This document shows, one piece after another, positions 50,123-62,729 of a stretch of 64,000 nucleotides of DNA (position 1 is its first letter; each line of letters opens with the position of its first letter). Below the pieces are notes generated by a model. The model was not told the DNA's origin. It saw only the letters and a list, made by a program, of their open reading frames with translations, and did no database searches. The DNA is taken from contig NC_053196.1 of NCBI RefSeq assembly GCF_905163445.1, positions 17,447,501 through 17,511,500 of the forward strand. Direction: 5' to 3'. Origin of the DNA: Pararge aegeria (taxonomy: Eukaryota; Arthropoda; Insecta; Lepidoptera; Nymphalidae). The position numbers and the translations under genes were made by a program.

Positions 50123-51346
50123 TATACTTTTTATAATTATGTGGCGTTATGTCTCTATAAAAGTGGTGGTCTTTTATTATGTTATTTATTAATGGTATTT
50201 TTTTAATATCATATCAATATTGTACCCCGCACGGGGGGAGGTAAGGGGGTAGGTAGTGACGAAAAATAACGATACGGGACTCTTACGAGGTCTCGTCATC
50301 GAATAATCAATACACGAACTGCCCACACACTTGTAAATATAGACGCGCAAGATCGTTACACGAACCGCTTACCATTATAGTAAACTACTATGCAAACACA
50401 CATAACATATACGCAATAAGGGAACTTTAAATTGGAGATTTTACCCTACCACACCCGTCTGTCTCATTCTGAAAACTATTCAAAATAATTGCTATTTTTC
50501 ATTCTCATTCAAATATAAATAATAGTAAATAATATATAATTTTTGACTGAACTGAACCCAAGTGCCCGGCCTGTGGCCGGGCACCCCTCGTATTCATGTT
50601 CTAACCTAACCTAACCTAAATCTAGTTTTGACACCTTTAGACTTTAGATTCAAGATTTAATGTGAATATATGCATTAATAAAAACTCATTACTATTTTAA
50701 TACTAGTTATGCTGCTGTTGATGCACTGATGAAAGCCAGATAGCTAGATCAGTGTTTAGTTAGTCGTAGTTGCCGGTGGGCTGAGGTCTAAAGGAATCCA
50801 AACTAGTTTTAAAAGGTTTGGATAGGTTAGGTTAGGTTAGAACATGAATAAGACGGGTGTCACTTAGGTTCAGTTCCGTTTAAAAAAAAAAAAACAAAAA
50901 ACAAAACGTACCAATACAAAGTACTCTTATTCATATTAGAAGATATTGTAAAATAACAATTAATTTAATTTTTTTTTTTTTTTTTTCACTTACACATTAG
51001 GCCCGTCGCGCCGCGCCACTACTATATGGGGCGAAGATGCGAAGTCGACGGCGACGACAAAGTACCGAGTCTAAGGAGACTGATGGCGGCGCCACACAGT
51101 GGTGTTATGTCTCTATAAAAGTGGTGGTCTTTTATTATGTTATTTATTAATGGTATTATTTTAATATCATATCAATATTGTACCCCGCACAGGGGGGAGG
51201 TACGGGTAGGTAGTGACGAAAAATAACGATACGGGACTCTTACGAGGTCTCGCAATCGGAATGAGTACACTTTAAATATTTTAACGAGGTAAAATTTAAG
51301 GGCATTGAGGGTCTGGTGCCAATGGTGGTTGATTAAATCCACACAC
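50123..51346 (+). repeat. Satellite unit 49, type M
   Basis: 1224 bp, GGTAAGGGGG form; ends with GTGCCAATGG and GATTAAATCC. Confidence 0.92.
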
Positions 51347-52772
51347 TATACTTTTTATAATTATGTGGCGTTATGTCTCTATAAAAGTGGTGGTCTTTTA
51401 TTATGTTATTTATTAATGGTATTTTTTTAATATCATATCAATATTGTACCCCGCACAGGGGGGAGGTACGGGTAGGTAGTGACGAAAAATAACGATACGG
51501 GACTCTTACGAGGTCTCGTAATCGGAATGAGTTTCTGCGACTACCATTGTTTGTCGCGGGTAACGGGGAATCAGGGTTCGATTCCGGTGAGGGAGCCTGA
51601 GAAACTGCTACCACATCCAAGGAAGGCAGCAGGCGCGCAAATTACCCACTCCCTGCACGGGGGGGGAGGTACGGGTAGGTAGTGACGAAAAATAACATTA
51701 CGGGACTCTTACGAGGTCTCGTCATCGAATAATCAATACACGAACTGCCCACACACTTGTAAATATAGACGCGCAAGATCGTTACACGAACCGCTTACCA
51801 TTATAGTAAACTACTATGCAAACACACATAACATATACGCAATAAGGGAACTTTAAATTGGAGATTTTACCCTACCACACCCGTCTGTCTCATTCTGAAA
51901 ACTATTCAAAATAATTGCTATTTTTCATTCTCATTCAAATATAAATAATAGTAAATAATATATAATTTTTGACTGAACTGAACCCAAGTGCCCGGCCTGT
52001 GGCCGGGCACCCCTCGTATTCATGTTCTAACCTAACCTAACCTAAATCTAGTTTTGACACCTTTAGACTTTAGATTCAAGATTTAATGTGAATATATGCA
52101 TTAATAAAAACTCATTACTATTTTAATACTAGTTATGCTGCTGTTGATGCACTGATGAAAGCCAGATAGCTAGATCAGTGTTTAGTTAGTCGTAGTTGCC
52201 GGTGGGCTGAGGTCTAAAGGAATCCAAACTAGTTTTAAAAGGTTTGGATAGGTTAGGTTAGGTTAGAACATGAATAAGACGGGTGTCACTTAGTTTCAGT
52301 TCCGTTTAAAAAAAAAAAAACAAAAAACAAAACGTACCAATACAAAGTACTCTTATTCATATTAGAAGATATTGTAAAATAACAATTAATTTAATTTTTT
52401 TTTTTTTTTTTTCACTTACACATTAGGCCCGTCGCGCCGCGCCACTACTATATGGGGCGAAGATGCGAAGTCGACGGCGACGACAAAGTACCGAGTCTAA
52501 GGAGACTGATGGCGGCGCCACACAGTGGTGTTATGTCTCTATAAAAGTGGTGGTCTTTTATTATGTTATTTATTAATGGTATTATTTTAATATCATATCA
52601 ATATTGTACCCCGCACAGGGGGGAGGTACGGGTAGGTAGTGACGAAAAATAACGATACGGGACTCTTACGAGGTCTCGCAATCGGAATGAGTACACTTTA
52701 AATATTTTAACGAGGTAAAATTTAAGGGCATTGAGGGTCTGGTGCCAGTGGTGGTTGATTAAATCCACACAC
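51347..52772 (+). repeat. Satellite unit 50, type L
   Basis: 18S a+b at about 51451-51721. Combines CTACCACATCC with AACATTACGG, which elsewhere go with different subtypes, so the 18S block is itself recombinant. Private CTTAGTTTCAG in the spacer. Confidence 0.92.
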
Positions 52773-53038
52773 TATACTTTTTATAATTATGTGGCGTTAT
52801 GTCTCTATAAAAGTGGTGGTCTTTTATTATGTTATTTATTAATGGTATTATTTTAATATCATATCAATATTGTACCCCGCACAGGGGGGAGGTACGGGTA
52901 GGTAGTGACGAAAAATAACGATACGGGACTCTTACGAGGTCTCGCAATCGGAATGAGTACACTTTAAATATTTTAACGAGGTAAAATTTAAGGGCATTGA
53001 GGGTCTGGTGCCAGTGGTGGTTGATTAAATCCACACAC
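52773..53038 (+). repeat. Satellite unit 51, type S
   Basis: 266 bp, ends GATTAAATCC. Confidence 0.92.
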
Positions 53039-53304
53039 TATACTTTTTATAATTATGTGGCGTTATGTCTCTATAAAAGTGGTGGTCTTTTATTATGTTA
53101 TTTATTAATGGTATTATTTTAATATCATATCAATATTGTACCCCGCACAGGGGGGAGGTACGGGTAGGTAGTGACGAAAAATAACGATACGGGACTCTTA
53201 CGAGGTCTCGCAATCGGAATGAGTACACTTTAAATATTTTAACGAGGTAAAATTTAAGGGCATTGAGGGTCTGGTGCCAGTGGTGGTTGATTAGATCCAC
53301 ACAC
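53039..53304 (+). repeat. Satellite unit 52, type S
   Basis: 266 bp, ends GATTAGATCC. Forms a tandem S pair with the preceding unit. Confidence 0.92.
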
Positions 53305-54545
53305 TATACTTTTTATAATTATGTGGCGTTATGTCTCTATAAAAGTGGTGGTCTTTTATTATGTTATTTATTAATGGTATTTTTTTAATATCATATCAAT
53401 ATTGTACCCCGCACGGGGGGAGGTAAGGGGGTAGGTAGTGACGAAAAATAACGATACGGGACTCTTACGAGGTCTCGTCATCGAATAATCAATACACGAA
53501 CTGCCCACACACTTGTAAATATAGACGCGCAAGATCGTTACACGAACCGCTTACCATTATAGTAAACTACTATGCAAACACACATAACATATACGCAATA
53601 AGGGAACTTTAAATTGGAGATTTTACCCTACCACACCCGTCTGTCTCATTCTGAAAACTATTCAAAATAATTGCTATTTTTCATTCTCATTCAAATATAA
53701 ATAATAGTAAATAATATATAATTTTTGACTGAACTGAACCCAAGTGCCCGGCCCGTTGCCGGGCACCCCTCGTATTCATGTTCTAACCTAACCTAACCTA
53801 AATCTAGTTTTGACACCTTTAGACTTTAGATTCAAGATTTAATGTGAATATATGCATTAATAAAAACTCATTACTATTTTAATACTAGTTATGCTGCTGT
53901 TGATGCACTGATGAAAGCCAGATAGCTAGATCAGTGTTTAGTTAGTCGTAGTTGCCGGTGGGCTGAGGTCTAAAGGAATCCAAACTAGTTTTAAAAGGTT
54001 TGGATAGGTTAGGTTAGGTTAGAACATGAATAAGACGGGTGCCCGGCCGCAGGCCGGTCACTTAGGTTCAGTTCCGTTTAAAAAAAAGAAAAACAAAAAA
54101 AAAAACGTACCAATACAAAGTACTCTTATTCATATTAGAAGATATTGTAAAATAACAATTAATTTAATTTTTTTTTTTTTTTTTTCACTTACACATTAGG
54201 CCCGTCGCGCCGCGCCACTACTATATGGGGCGAAGGTGCGAAGTCGACGGCGACGACAAAGTACCGAGTCTAAGGAGACTGATGGCGGCGCCACACAGTG
54301 GCGTTATGTCTCTATAAAAGTGGTGGTCTTTTATTATGTTATTTATTAATGGTATTATTTTAATATCATATCAATATTGTACCCCGCACAGGGGGGAGGT
54401 ACGGGTAGGTAGTGACGAAAAATAACGATACGGGACTCTTACGAGGTCTCGCAATCGGAATGAGTACACTTTAAATATTTTAACGAGGTAAAATTTAAGG
54501 GCATTGAGGGTCTGGTGCCAGTGGTGGTTGATTAGATCCACACAC
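53305..54545 (+). repeat. Satellite unit 53, type M
   Basis: 1241 bp with the right-arm hairpin at about 54042. The left hairpin reads CGGCCCGTTGCCGG, with a mismatch beside the loop. Confidence 0.92.
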
Positions 54546-55741
54546 TATACTTTTTATAATTATGTGGCGTTATGTCTCTATAAAAGTGGTGGTCTTTTAT
54601 TATGTTATTTATTAATGGTATTTTTTTAATATCATATCAATATTGTACCCCGCACGGGGGGAGGTAGGGGGGTAGGTAGTGACGAAAAATAACGGTACGG
54701 GACTCTTACGAGGTCTCGTAATCGGAATGAGTTTCTGCGACTACCATTGTTTGTCGCGGGTAACGGGGAATCAGGGTTCGATTCCAGTGAGGGAGCCTGA
54801 GAAACTGCTACCACATCCAAGGAAGGCAGCAGGCGCGCAAATTACCCACTCCCTGCACGGGGGGGGAGGTACGGGTAGGTAGTGACGAAAAATAACGATA
54901 CGGGACTCTTACGAGGTCTCGTCATCGAATAATCAATACACGAACTGCCCACACACTTGTAAATATAGACGCGCAAGATCGTTACACCAACCGCTTACCA
55001 TTATAGTAAACTACTATGCAAACACACATAACATATACGCAATAAGGGAACTTTAAATTGGAGATTTTACCCTACCACACCCGTCTGTCTCATTCTGAAA
55101 ACTATTCAAAATAATTGCTATTTTTCATTCTCATTCAAATATAAATAATAGTAAATAATATATAATTTTTGACTGAACTGAACCCAAGTGCCCGGCCTGT
55201 GGCCGGGCACCCCTCGTATTCATGTTCTAACCTAACCTAACCTAAATCTAGTTTTGACACCTTTAGACTTTAGATTCAAGATTTAATGTGAATATATGCA
55301 TTAATAAAAACTCATTACTATTTTAATACTAGTTATGCTGCTGTTGATGCACTGATGAAAGTCAGATAGCTAGATCAGTGTTTAGTTAGTCGTAGTTGCC
55401 GGTGGGCTGAGGTCTAAAGGAATCCAAACTAGTTTTAAAAGGTTTGGATAGGTTAGGTTAGGTTAGAACATGAATAAGACGGGTGCCCGGCCGCAGGCCG
55501 GTCACTTAGGTTCAGTTCCGTTTAAAAAAAAGAAAAACAAAAAAAAAAACGTACCAATACAAAGTACTCTTATTCATATTAGAAGATATTGTAAAATAAC
55601 AATTAATTTAATTTTTTTTTTTTTTTTTTCACTTACACATTAGGCCCGTCGCGCCGCGCCACTACTATATGGGGCGAAGGTGCGAAGTCGACGGCGACGA
55701 CAAAGTACCGAGTCTAAGGAGACTGATGGCGGCGCCACACA
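54546..55741 (+). repeat. Satellite unit 54, type L without its S-like end
   Basis: 18S a+b at 54650-54921 with the private GATTCCAGTGAGG. TACACCAACCGC and right-arm hairpin present. After the GC-rich block the second leader runs straight into the next unit, so pieces a and c are missing. Confidence 0.92.
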
Positions 55742-56948
55742 GTGGTGTTATGTCTCTATAAAAGTGGTGGTCTTTTATTATGTTATTTATTAATGGTATT
55801 TTTTTAATATCATATCAATATTGTACCCCGCACGGGGGGAGGTAGGGGGGTAGGTAGTGACGAAAAATAACGATACGGGACTCTTACGAGGTCTCGTCAT
55901 CGAATAATCAATACACGAACTGCCCACACACTTGTAAATATAGACGCGCAAGATCGTTACACGAACCGCTTACCATTATAGTAAACTACTATGCAAACAC
56001 ACATAACATATACGCAATAAGGGAACTATAAATTGGAGATTTTACCCTACCACACCCGTCTGTCTCATTCTGAAAACTATTCAAAATAATTGCTATTTTT
56101 CATTCTCATTCAAATATAAATAATAGTAAATAATATATAATTTTTGACTGAACTGAACCCAAGTGCCCGGCCTGTGGCCGGGCACCCCTCGTATTCATGT
56201 TCTAACCTAACCTAACCTAAATCTAGTTTTGACACCTTTAGACTTTAGATTCAAGATTTAATGTGAATATATGCATTAATAAAAACTCATTACTATTTTA
56301 ATACTAGTTATGCTGCTGTTGATGCACTGATGAAAGCCAGATAGCTAGATCAGTGTTTAGTTAGTCGTAGTTGCCGGTGGGCTGAGGTCTAAAGGAATCC
56401 AAACTAGTTTTAAAAGGTTTGGATAGGTTAGGTTAGGTTAGAACATGAATAAGACGGGTGTCACTTAGGTTCAGTTCCGTTTAAAAAAAAGAAAAACAAA
56501 AAACAAAACGTACCAATACAAAGTACTCTTATTCATATTAGAAGATATTGTAAAATAACAATTAATTTAATTTTTTTTTTTTTTTTTTCACTTACACATT
56601 AGGCCCGTCGCGCCGCGCCACTACTATATGGGGCGAAGGTGCGAAGTCGACGGCGACGACAAAGTACCGAGTCTAAGGAGACTGATGGCGGCGCCACACA
56701 GTGGTGTTATGTCTCTATAAAAGTGGTGGTCTTTTATTATGTTATTTATTAATGGTATTATTTTAATATCATATCAATATTGTACCCCGCACAGGGGGGA
56801 GGTACGGGTAGGTAGTGACGAAAAATAACGATACGGGACTCTTACGAGGTCTCGCAATCGGAATGAGTACACTTTAAATATTTTAACGAGGTAAAATTTA
56901 AGGGCATTGAGGGTCTGGTGCCAGTGGTGGTTGATTAGATCCACACAC
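55742..56948 (+). repeat. Satellite unit 55, type M starting at a shortened leader
   Basis: Starts at GTGGTGTTATG with a seven-T leader form. Shares GGAACTATAAATTGG with the M units at 56949 and 62730. Confidence 0.92.
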
Positions 56949-58173
56949 TATACTTTTTATAATTATGTGGCGTTATGTCTCTATAAAAGTGGTGGTCTTT
57001 TATTATGTTATTTATTAATGGTATTTTTTTAATATCATATCAATATTGTACCCCGCACGGGGGGAGGTAGGGGGGTAGGTAGTGACGAAAAATAACGATA
57101 CGGGACTCTTACGAGGTCTCGTCATCGAATAATCAATACACGAACTGCCCACACACTTGTAAATATAGACGCGCAAGATCGTTACACGAACCGCTTACCA
57201 TTATAGTAAACTACTATGCAAACACACATAACATATACGCAATAAGGGAACTATAAATTGGAGATTTTACCCTACCACACCCGTCTGTCTCATTCTGAAA
57301 ACTATTCAAAATAATTGCTATTTTTCATTCTCATTCAAATATAAATAATAGTAAATAATATATAATTTTTGACTGAACTGAACCCAAGTGCCCGGCCTGT
57401 GGCCGGGCACCCCTCGTATTCATGTTCTAACCTAACCTAACCTAAATCTAGTTTTGACACCTTTAGACTTTAGATTCAAGATTTAATGTGAATATATGCA
57501 TTAATAAAAACTCATTACTATTTTAATACTAGTTATGCTGCTGTTGATGCACTGATGAAAGCCAGATAGCTAGATCAGTGTTTAGTTAGTCGTAGTTGCC
57601 GGTGGGCTGAGGTCTAAAGGAATCCAAACTAGTTTTAAAAGGTTTGGATAGGTTAGGTTAGGTTAGAACATGAATAAGACGGGTGTCACTTAGGTTCAGT
57701 TCCGTTTAAAAAAAAGAAAAACAAAAAACAAAACGTACCAATACAAAGTACTCTTATTCATATTAGAAGATATTGTAAAATAACAATTAATTTAATTTTT
57801 TTTTTTTTTTTTTCACTTACACATTAGGCCCGTCGCGCCGCGCCACTACTATATGGGGCGAAGGTGCGAAGTCGACGGCGACGACAAAGTACCGAGTCTA
57901 AGGAGACTGATGGCGGCGCCACACAGTGGTGTTATGTCTCTATAAAAGTGGTGGTCTTTTATTATGTTATTTATTAATGGTATTATTTTAATATCATATC
58001 AATATTGTACCCCGCACAGGGGGGAGGTACGGGTAGGTAGTGACGAAAAATAACGATACGGGACTCTTACGAGGTCTCGCAATCGGAATGAGTACACTTT
58101 AAATATTTTAACGAGGTAAAATTTAAGGGCATTGAGGGTCTGGTGCCAGTGGTGGTTGATTAGATCCACACAC
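56949..58173 (+). repeat. Satellite unit 56, type M
   Basis: 1225 bp; nearly identical to the preceding unit from 18S piece a onward, a tandem duplication. Confidence 0.92.
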
Positions 58174-59617
58174 TATACTTTTTATAATTATGTGGCGTTA
58201 TGTCTCTATAAAAGTGGTGGTCTTTTATTATGTTATTTATTAATGGTATTTTTTTAATATCATATCAATATTGTACCCCGCACGGGGGGAGGTAGGGGGG
58301 TAGGTAGTGACGAAAAATAACGGTACGGGACTCTTACGAGGTCTCGTAATCGGAATGAGTTTCTGCGACTACCATTGTTTGTCGCGGGTAACGGGGAATC
58401 AGGGTTCGATTCCGGTGAGGGAGCCTGAGAAACTGCTACCACATCCAAGGAAGGCAGCAGGCGCGCAAATTACCCACTCCGTGCACGGGGGGGGAGGTAC
58501 GGGTAGGTAGTGACGAAAAATAACGATACGGGACTCTTACGAGGTCTCGTCATCGAATAATCAATACACGAACTGCCCACACACTTGTAAATATAGACGC
58601 GCAAGATCGTTACACCAACCGCTTACCATTATAGTAAACTACTATGCAAACACACATAACATATACGCAATAAGGGAACTTTAAATTGGAGATTTTACCC
58701 TACCACACCCGTCTGTCTCATTCTGAAAACTATTCAAAATAATTGCTATTTTTCATTCTCATTCAAATATAAATAATAGTAAATAATATATAATTTTTGA
58801 CTGAACTGAACCCAAGTGCCCGGCCTGTGGCCGGGCACCCCTCGTATTCATGTTCTAACCTAACCTAACCTAAATCTAGTTTTGACACCTTTAGACTTTA
58901 GATTCAAGATTTAATGTGAATATATGCATTAATAAAAACTCATTACTATTTTAATACTAGTTATGCTGCTGTTGATGCACTGATGAAAGCCAGATAGCTA
59001 GATCAGTGTTTAGTTAGTCGTAGTTGCGGGTGGGCTGAGGTCTAAAGGAATCCAAACTAGTTTTAAAAGGTTTGGATAGGTTAGGTTAGGTTAGAACATG
59101 AATAAGACGGGTGCCCGGCCGCAGGCCGGTCACTTAGGTTCAGTTCCGTTTAAAAAAAAGAAAAACAAAAAACAAAACGTACCAATACAAAGTACTCTTA
59201 TTCATATTAGAAGATATTGTAAAATAACAATTAATTTAATTTTTTTTTTTTTTTTTTTACTTACACATTAGGCCCGTCGCGCCGCGCCACTACTATATGG
59301 GGCGAAGGTGCGAAGTCGACGGCGACGACAAAGTACCGAGTCTAAGGAGACTGATGGCGGCGCCACACAGTGGTGTTATGTCTCTATAAAAGTGGTGGTC
59401 TTTTATTATGTTATTTATTAATGGTATTATTTTAATATCATATCAATATTGTACCCCGCACAGGGGGGAGGTACGGGTAGGTAGTGACGAAAAATAACGA
59501 TACGGGACTCTTACGAGGTCTCGCAATCGGAATGAGTACACTTTAAATATTTTAACGAGGTAAAATTTAAGGGCATTGAGGGTCTGGTGCCAGTGGTGGT
59601 TGATTAGATCCACACAC
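58174..59617 (+). repeat. Satellite unit 57, type L
   Basis: 18S a+b at 58278-58549 with CCACTCCGTGCAC; spacer has TACACCAACCGC, TTGCGGGTGG and the right-arm hairpin. The unit at 61286 shares all of these, so this L unit is duplicated on both sides of retrotransposon copy 3. Confidence 0.93.
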
Positions 59618-59673
59618 TATACTTTTTATAATTATGTGGCGTTATGTCTCTATAAAAGTGGTGGTCTTTTATT

Positions 59674-60840
59674 ATGTTATTTATTAATGGTATTTTTTTA
59701 ATATCATATCAATATCTAGAGATGCTGATAGAAAAATACCAAGAGTTCAAGAGACCACTCTATATTGCATTTATCGACTACCAAAAAGCATTTGACTCTC
59801 TGTTCCATTCATCAATTTGGGATACGCTACTCTCTCAAGAAGTACCACTAGACTACATAAAAACCATAAAAAATATCTATGATAACAGTACTAGTAGAGT
59901 GAAGCTAGAGACTACAGGACCACCCATACAAATGGGCAGAGGTGTACGGCAGGGAGACCCACTCTCTCCAACTATCTTCATAGCAGTGCTACAGGCCATT
60001 ATTGGCAAACTAAATTGGGAAAAAGTTGGCATAAATATAAAAGGACGTTACTTGAGTCATTTGAGATTTGCTGACGACATAGTCTTGCTCTCAGAAAATA
60101 CAAACCAACTACAAGAAATGATAAACGATCTATACCAAGAAAGTCGTAAAGTGGGCTTGGAAATCAACCTAACAAAAACAAATGTCATGACGAACCATAC
60201 TGAAAGACCAATATACCTGGAAAAATCACCCCTAACATATGTAAAAGCCTACATTTACCTGGGAAAGCAAATTTCATTTAGCCAAGAAAATAACGAACAA
60301 GAAGTAGAGAGAAGAGTCAACATCACATGGAAAAAGTTCTGGAGCTTCAAAGAAATACTCAAAAGTAAAATGTCCATACGAATGAAGACGAGAGTCATGA
60401 ACACCTGCCTACTGCCCTCATTAACATACGCCTGCCAAACTTGGAAATTTACCAGAAAAGTAAAAAACAAAATTATATCCAGCCAAAGGAGTATGGAGAG
60501 GAGCATTATGAAAATAAGGAAAATCCAAAAGATCCGCCACACTCATATAAGACAGAAAACTCAAGCCATTGACGCTCTCAATTATTCACAAAAGCTCAAA
60601 TGGCGATGGGCTGGTCACGTAGCGAGGCTAAGCGACGACAGATGGACAAGAAAGACAACACAATGGACAGGCCCACTAGGACAGAGAAAGAGAGGAAGAC
60701 CAAATGCACGCTGGGTAGACGATATCATAAAAGTAGCAGGTCCTCATTGGTTACGAGCGGCAGAGAATAGAGAGTACTGGTCTTCTCTGGAGGAGGCCTT
60801 TACCTTTCATGGAGAGGGTTCTTGCCTAAAAAAACATTAA
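59674..60840 (+). CDS. Truncated RTE-like reverse transcriptase, uninterrupted frame fused to satellite leader
   Basis: 388 codons without a stop. Residues 1-14 are read from the satellite leader; the element starts at residue 15. Catalytic motifs: FIDYQKAFD at 33-41 (Asp35), RQGDPLSP at 92-99 and FADD at 132-135, the metal-binding pair of the palm. The C-terminal region holds LTYACQTWKF, RWAGHVARL and GRPNARWVDDI, common in lepidopteran endonuclease-reverse transcriptases. Full RTE proteins are about 1000 residues with an N-terminal endonuclease; that domain and the RT fingers are missing, so independent mobility is not expected. A TATAAAAG lies only 23 bases before the ATG, so a transcript starting about 30 bases downstream of it would skip this ATG; Met17 is the next in frame. 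Whether it is expressed is unknown. Confidence 0.8.
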   Translation: MLFINGIFLISYQYLEMLIEKYQEFKRPLYIAFIDYQKAFDSLFHSSIWDTLLSQEVPLDYIKTIKNIYDNSTSRVKLETTGPPIQMGRGVRQGDPLSPTIFIAVLQAIIGKLNWEKVGINIKGRYLSHLRFADDIVLLSENTNQLQEMINDLYQESRKVGLEINLTKTNVMTNHTERPIYLEKSPLTYVKAYIYLGKQISFSQENNEQEVERRVNITWKKFWSFKEILKSKMSIRMKTRVMNTCLLPSLTYACQTWKFTRKVKNKIISSQRSMERSIMKIRKIQKIRHTHIRQKTQAIDALNYSQKLKWRWAGHVARLSDDRWTRKTTQWTGPLGQRKRGRPNARWVDDIIKVAGPHWLRAAENREYWSSLEEAFTFHGEGSCLKKH

Positions 60841-61107
60841 ATTGAATACTGCGAAGATGTTATGCAAATTATAACACTAACTTAAATCGACAACTAATGA
60901 ATTTACTTATACATTTTTAAATGAAACTACAAAAATAAAATGGATTTTAATATATTATTATTATATTGTAATTATTTGCTAATCATAATCACATTAATTT
61001 TAATTTATTTATTTCTAATCTATTCTATATGCACACTGTAAATGAAATTGTACTATGGAACGCAAGAAATAAAAGGCTTTTTATTTTATTTTTTTTATTT
61101 ATTTATT
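59716..61107 (+). mobile_element. 5'-truncated RTE-like non-LTR retrotransposon, copy 3
   Basis: 1392 bp with target-site duplication TATCAATAT at 59707-59715 and 61108-61116. It lacks the 10-bp deletion of copies 1 and 2 and is closest to the original insertion. The 5' end starts inside the reverse transcriptase; the 3' end has an AATAAA-like signal near 61067 and a TTTA-rich tail. Confidence 0.9.
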
Positions 61108-61285
61108 TATCAATATTGTACCCCGCACGGGGGGAGGTAGGGGGGTAGGTAGTGACGAAAAATAACGATACGGGACTCTTACGAGGTCTCGCAATCGGAA
61201 TGAGTACACTTTAAATATTTTAACGAGGTAAAATTTAAGGGCATTGAGGGTCTGGTGCCAGTGGTGGTTGATTAGATCCACACAC

Positions 61286-62729
61286 TATACTTTTTATAAT
61301 TATGTGGCGTTATGTCTCTATAAAAGTGGTGGTCTTTTATTATGTTATTTATTAATGGTATTTTTTTAATATCATATCAATATTGTACCCCGCACGGGGG
61401 GAGGTAGGGGGGTAGGTAGTGACGAAAAATAACGGTACGGGACTCTTACGAGGTCTCGTAATCGGAATGAGTTTCTGCGACTACCATTGTTTGTCGCGGG
61501 TAACGGGGAATCAGGGTTCGATTCCGGTGAGGGAGCCTGAGAAACTGCTACCACATCCAAGGAAGGCAGCAGGCGCGCAAATTACCCACTCCGTGCACGG
61601 GGGGGGAGGTACGGGTAGGTAGTGACGAAAAATAACGATACGGGACTCTTACGAGGTCTCGTCATCGAATAATCAATACACGAACTGCCCACACACTTGT
61701 AAATATAGACGCGCAAGATCGTTACACCAACCGCTTACCATTATAGTAAACTACTATGCAAACACACATAACATATACGCAATAAGGGAACTTTAAATTG
61801 GAGATTTTACCCTACCACACCCGTCTGTCTCATTCTGAAAACTATTCAAAATAATTGCTATTTTTCATTCTCATTCAAATATAAATAATAGTAAATAATA
61901 TATAATTTTTGACTGAACTGAACCCAAGTGCCCGGCCTGTGGCCGGGCACCCCTCGTATTCATGTTCTAACCTAACCTAACCTAAATCTAGTTTTGACAC
62001 CTTTAGACTTTAGATTCAAGATTTAATGTGAATATATGCATTAATAAAAACTCATTACTATTTTAATACTAGTTATGCTGCTGTTGATGCACTGATGAAA
62101 GCCAGATAACTAGATCAGTGTTTAGTTAGTCGTAGTTGCGGGTGGGCTGAGGTCTAAAGGAATCCAAACTAGTTTTAAAAGGTTTGGATAGGTTAGGTTA
62201 GGTTAGAACATGAATAAGACGGGTGCCCGGCCGCAGGCCGGTCACTTAGGTTCAGTTCCGTTTAAAAAAAAGAAAAACAAAAAACAAAACGTACCAATAC
62301 AAAGTACTCTTATTCATATTAGAAGATATTGTAAAATAACAATTAATTTAATTTTTTTTTTTTTTTTTTCACTTACACATTAGGCCCGTCGCGCCGCGCC
62401 ACTACTATATGGGGCGAAGGTGCGAAGTCGACGGCGACGACAAAGTACCGAGTCTAAGGAGACTGATGGCGGCGCCACACAGTGGTGTTATGTCTCTATA
62501 AAAGTGGTGGTCTTTTATTATGTTATTTATTAATGGTATTATTTTAATATCATATCAATATTGTACCCCGCACAGGGGGGAGGTACGGGTAGGTAGTGAC
62601 GAAAAATAACGATACGGGACTCTTACGAGGTCTCGCAATCGGAATGAGTACACTTTAAATATTTTAACAAGGTAAAATTTAAGGGCATTGAGGGTCTGGT
62701 GCCAGTGGTGGTTGATTAGATCCACACAC
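61286..62729 (+). repeat. Satellite unit 59, type L
   Basis: 18S a+b at 61390-61661; near copy of the unit at 58174, with the private changes CAGATAACTAG and TTTAACAAGG. Confidence 0.93.

Larger units (their letters stand above)
59618..61285 (+). repeat. Satellite unit 58, type S interrupted by retrotransposon
   Basis: S unit with the insertion at the same site as at 8679 and 26408, 10 bp longer because the reverse transcriptase frame is undamaged. Confidence 0.95.
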
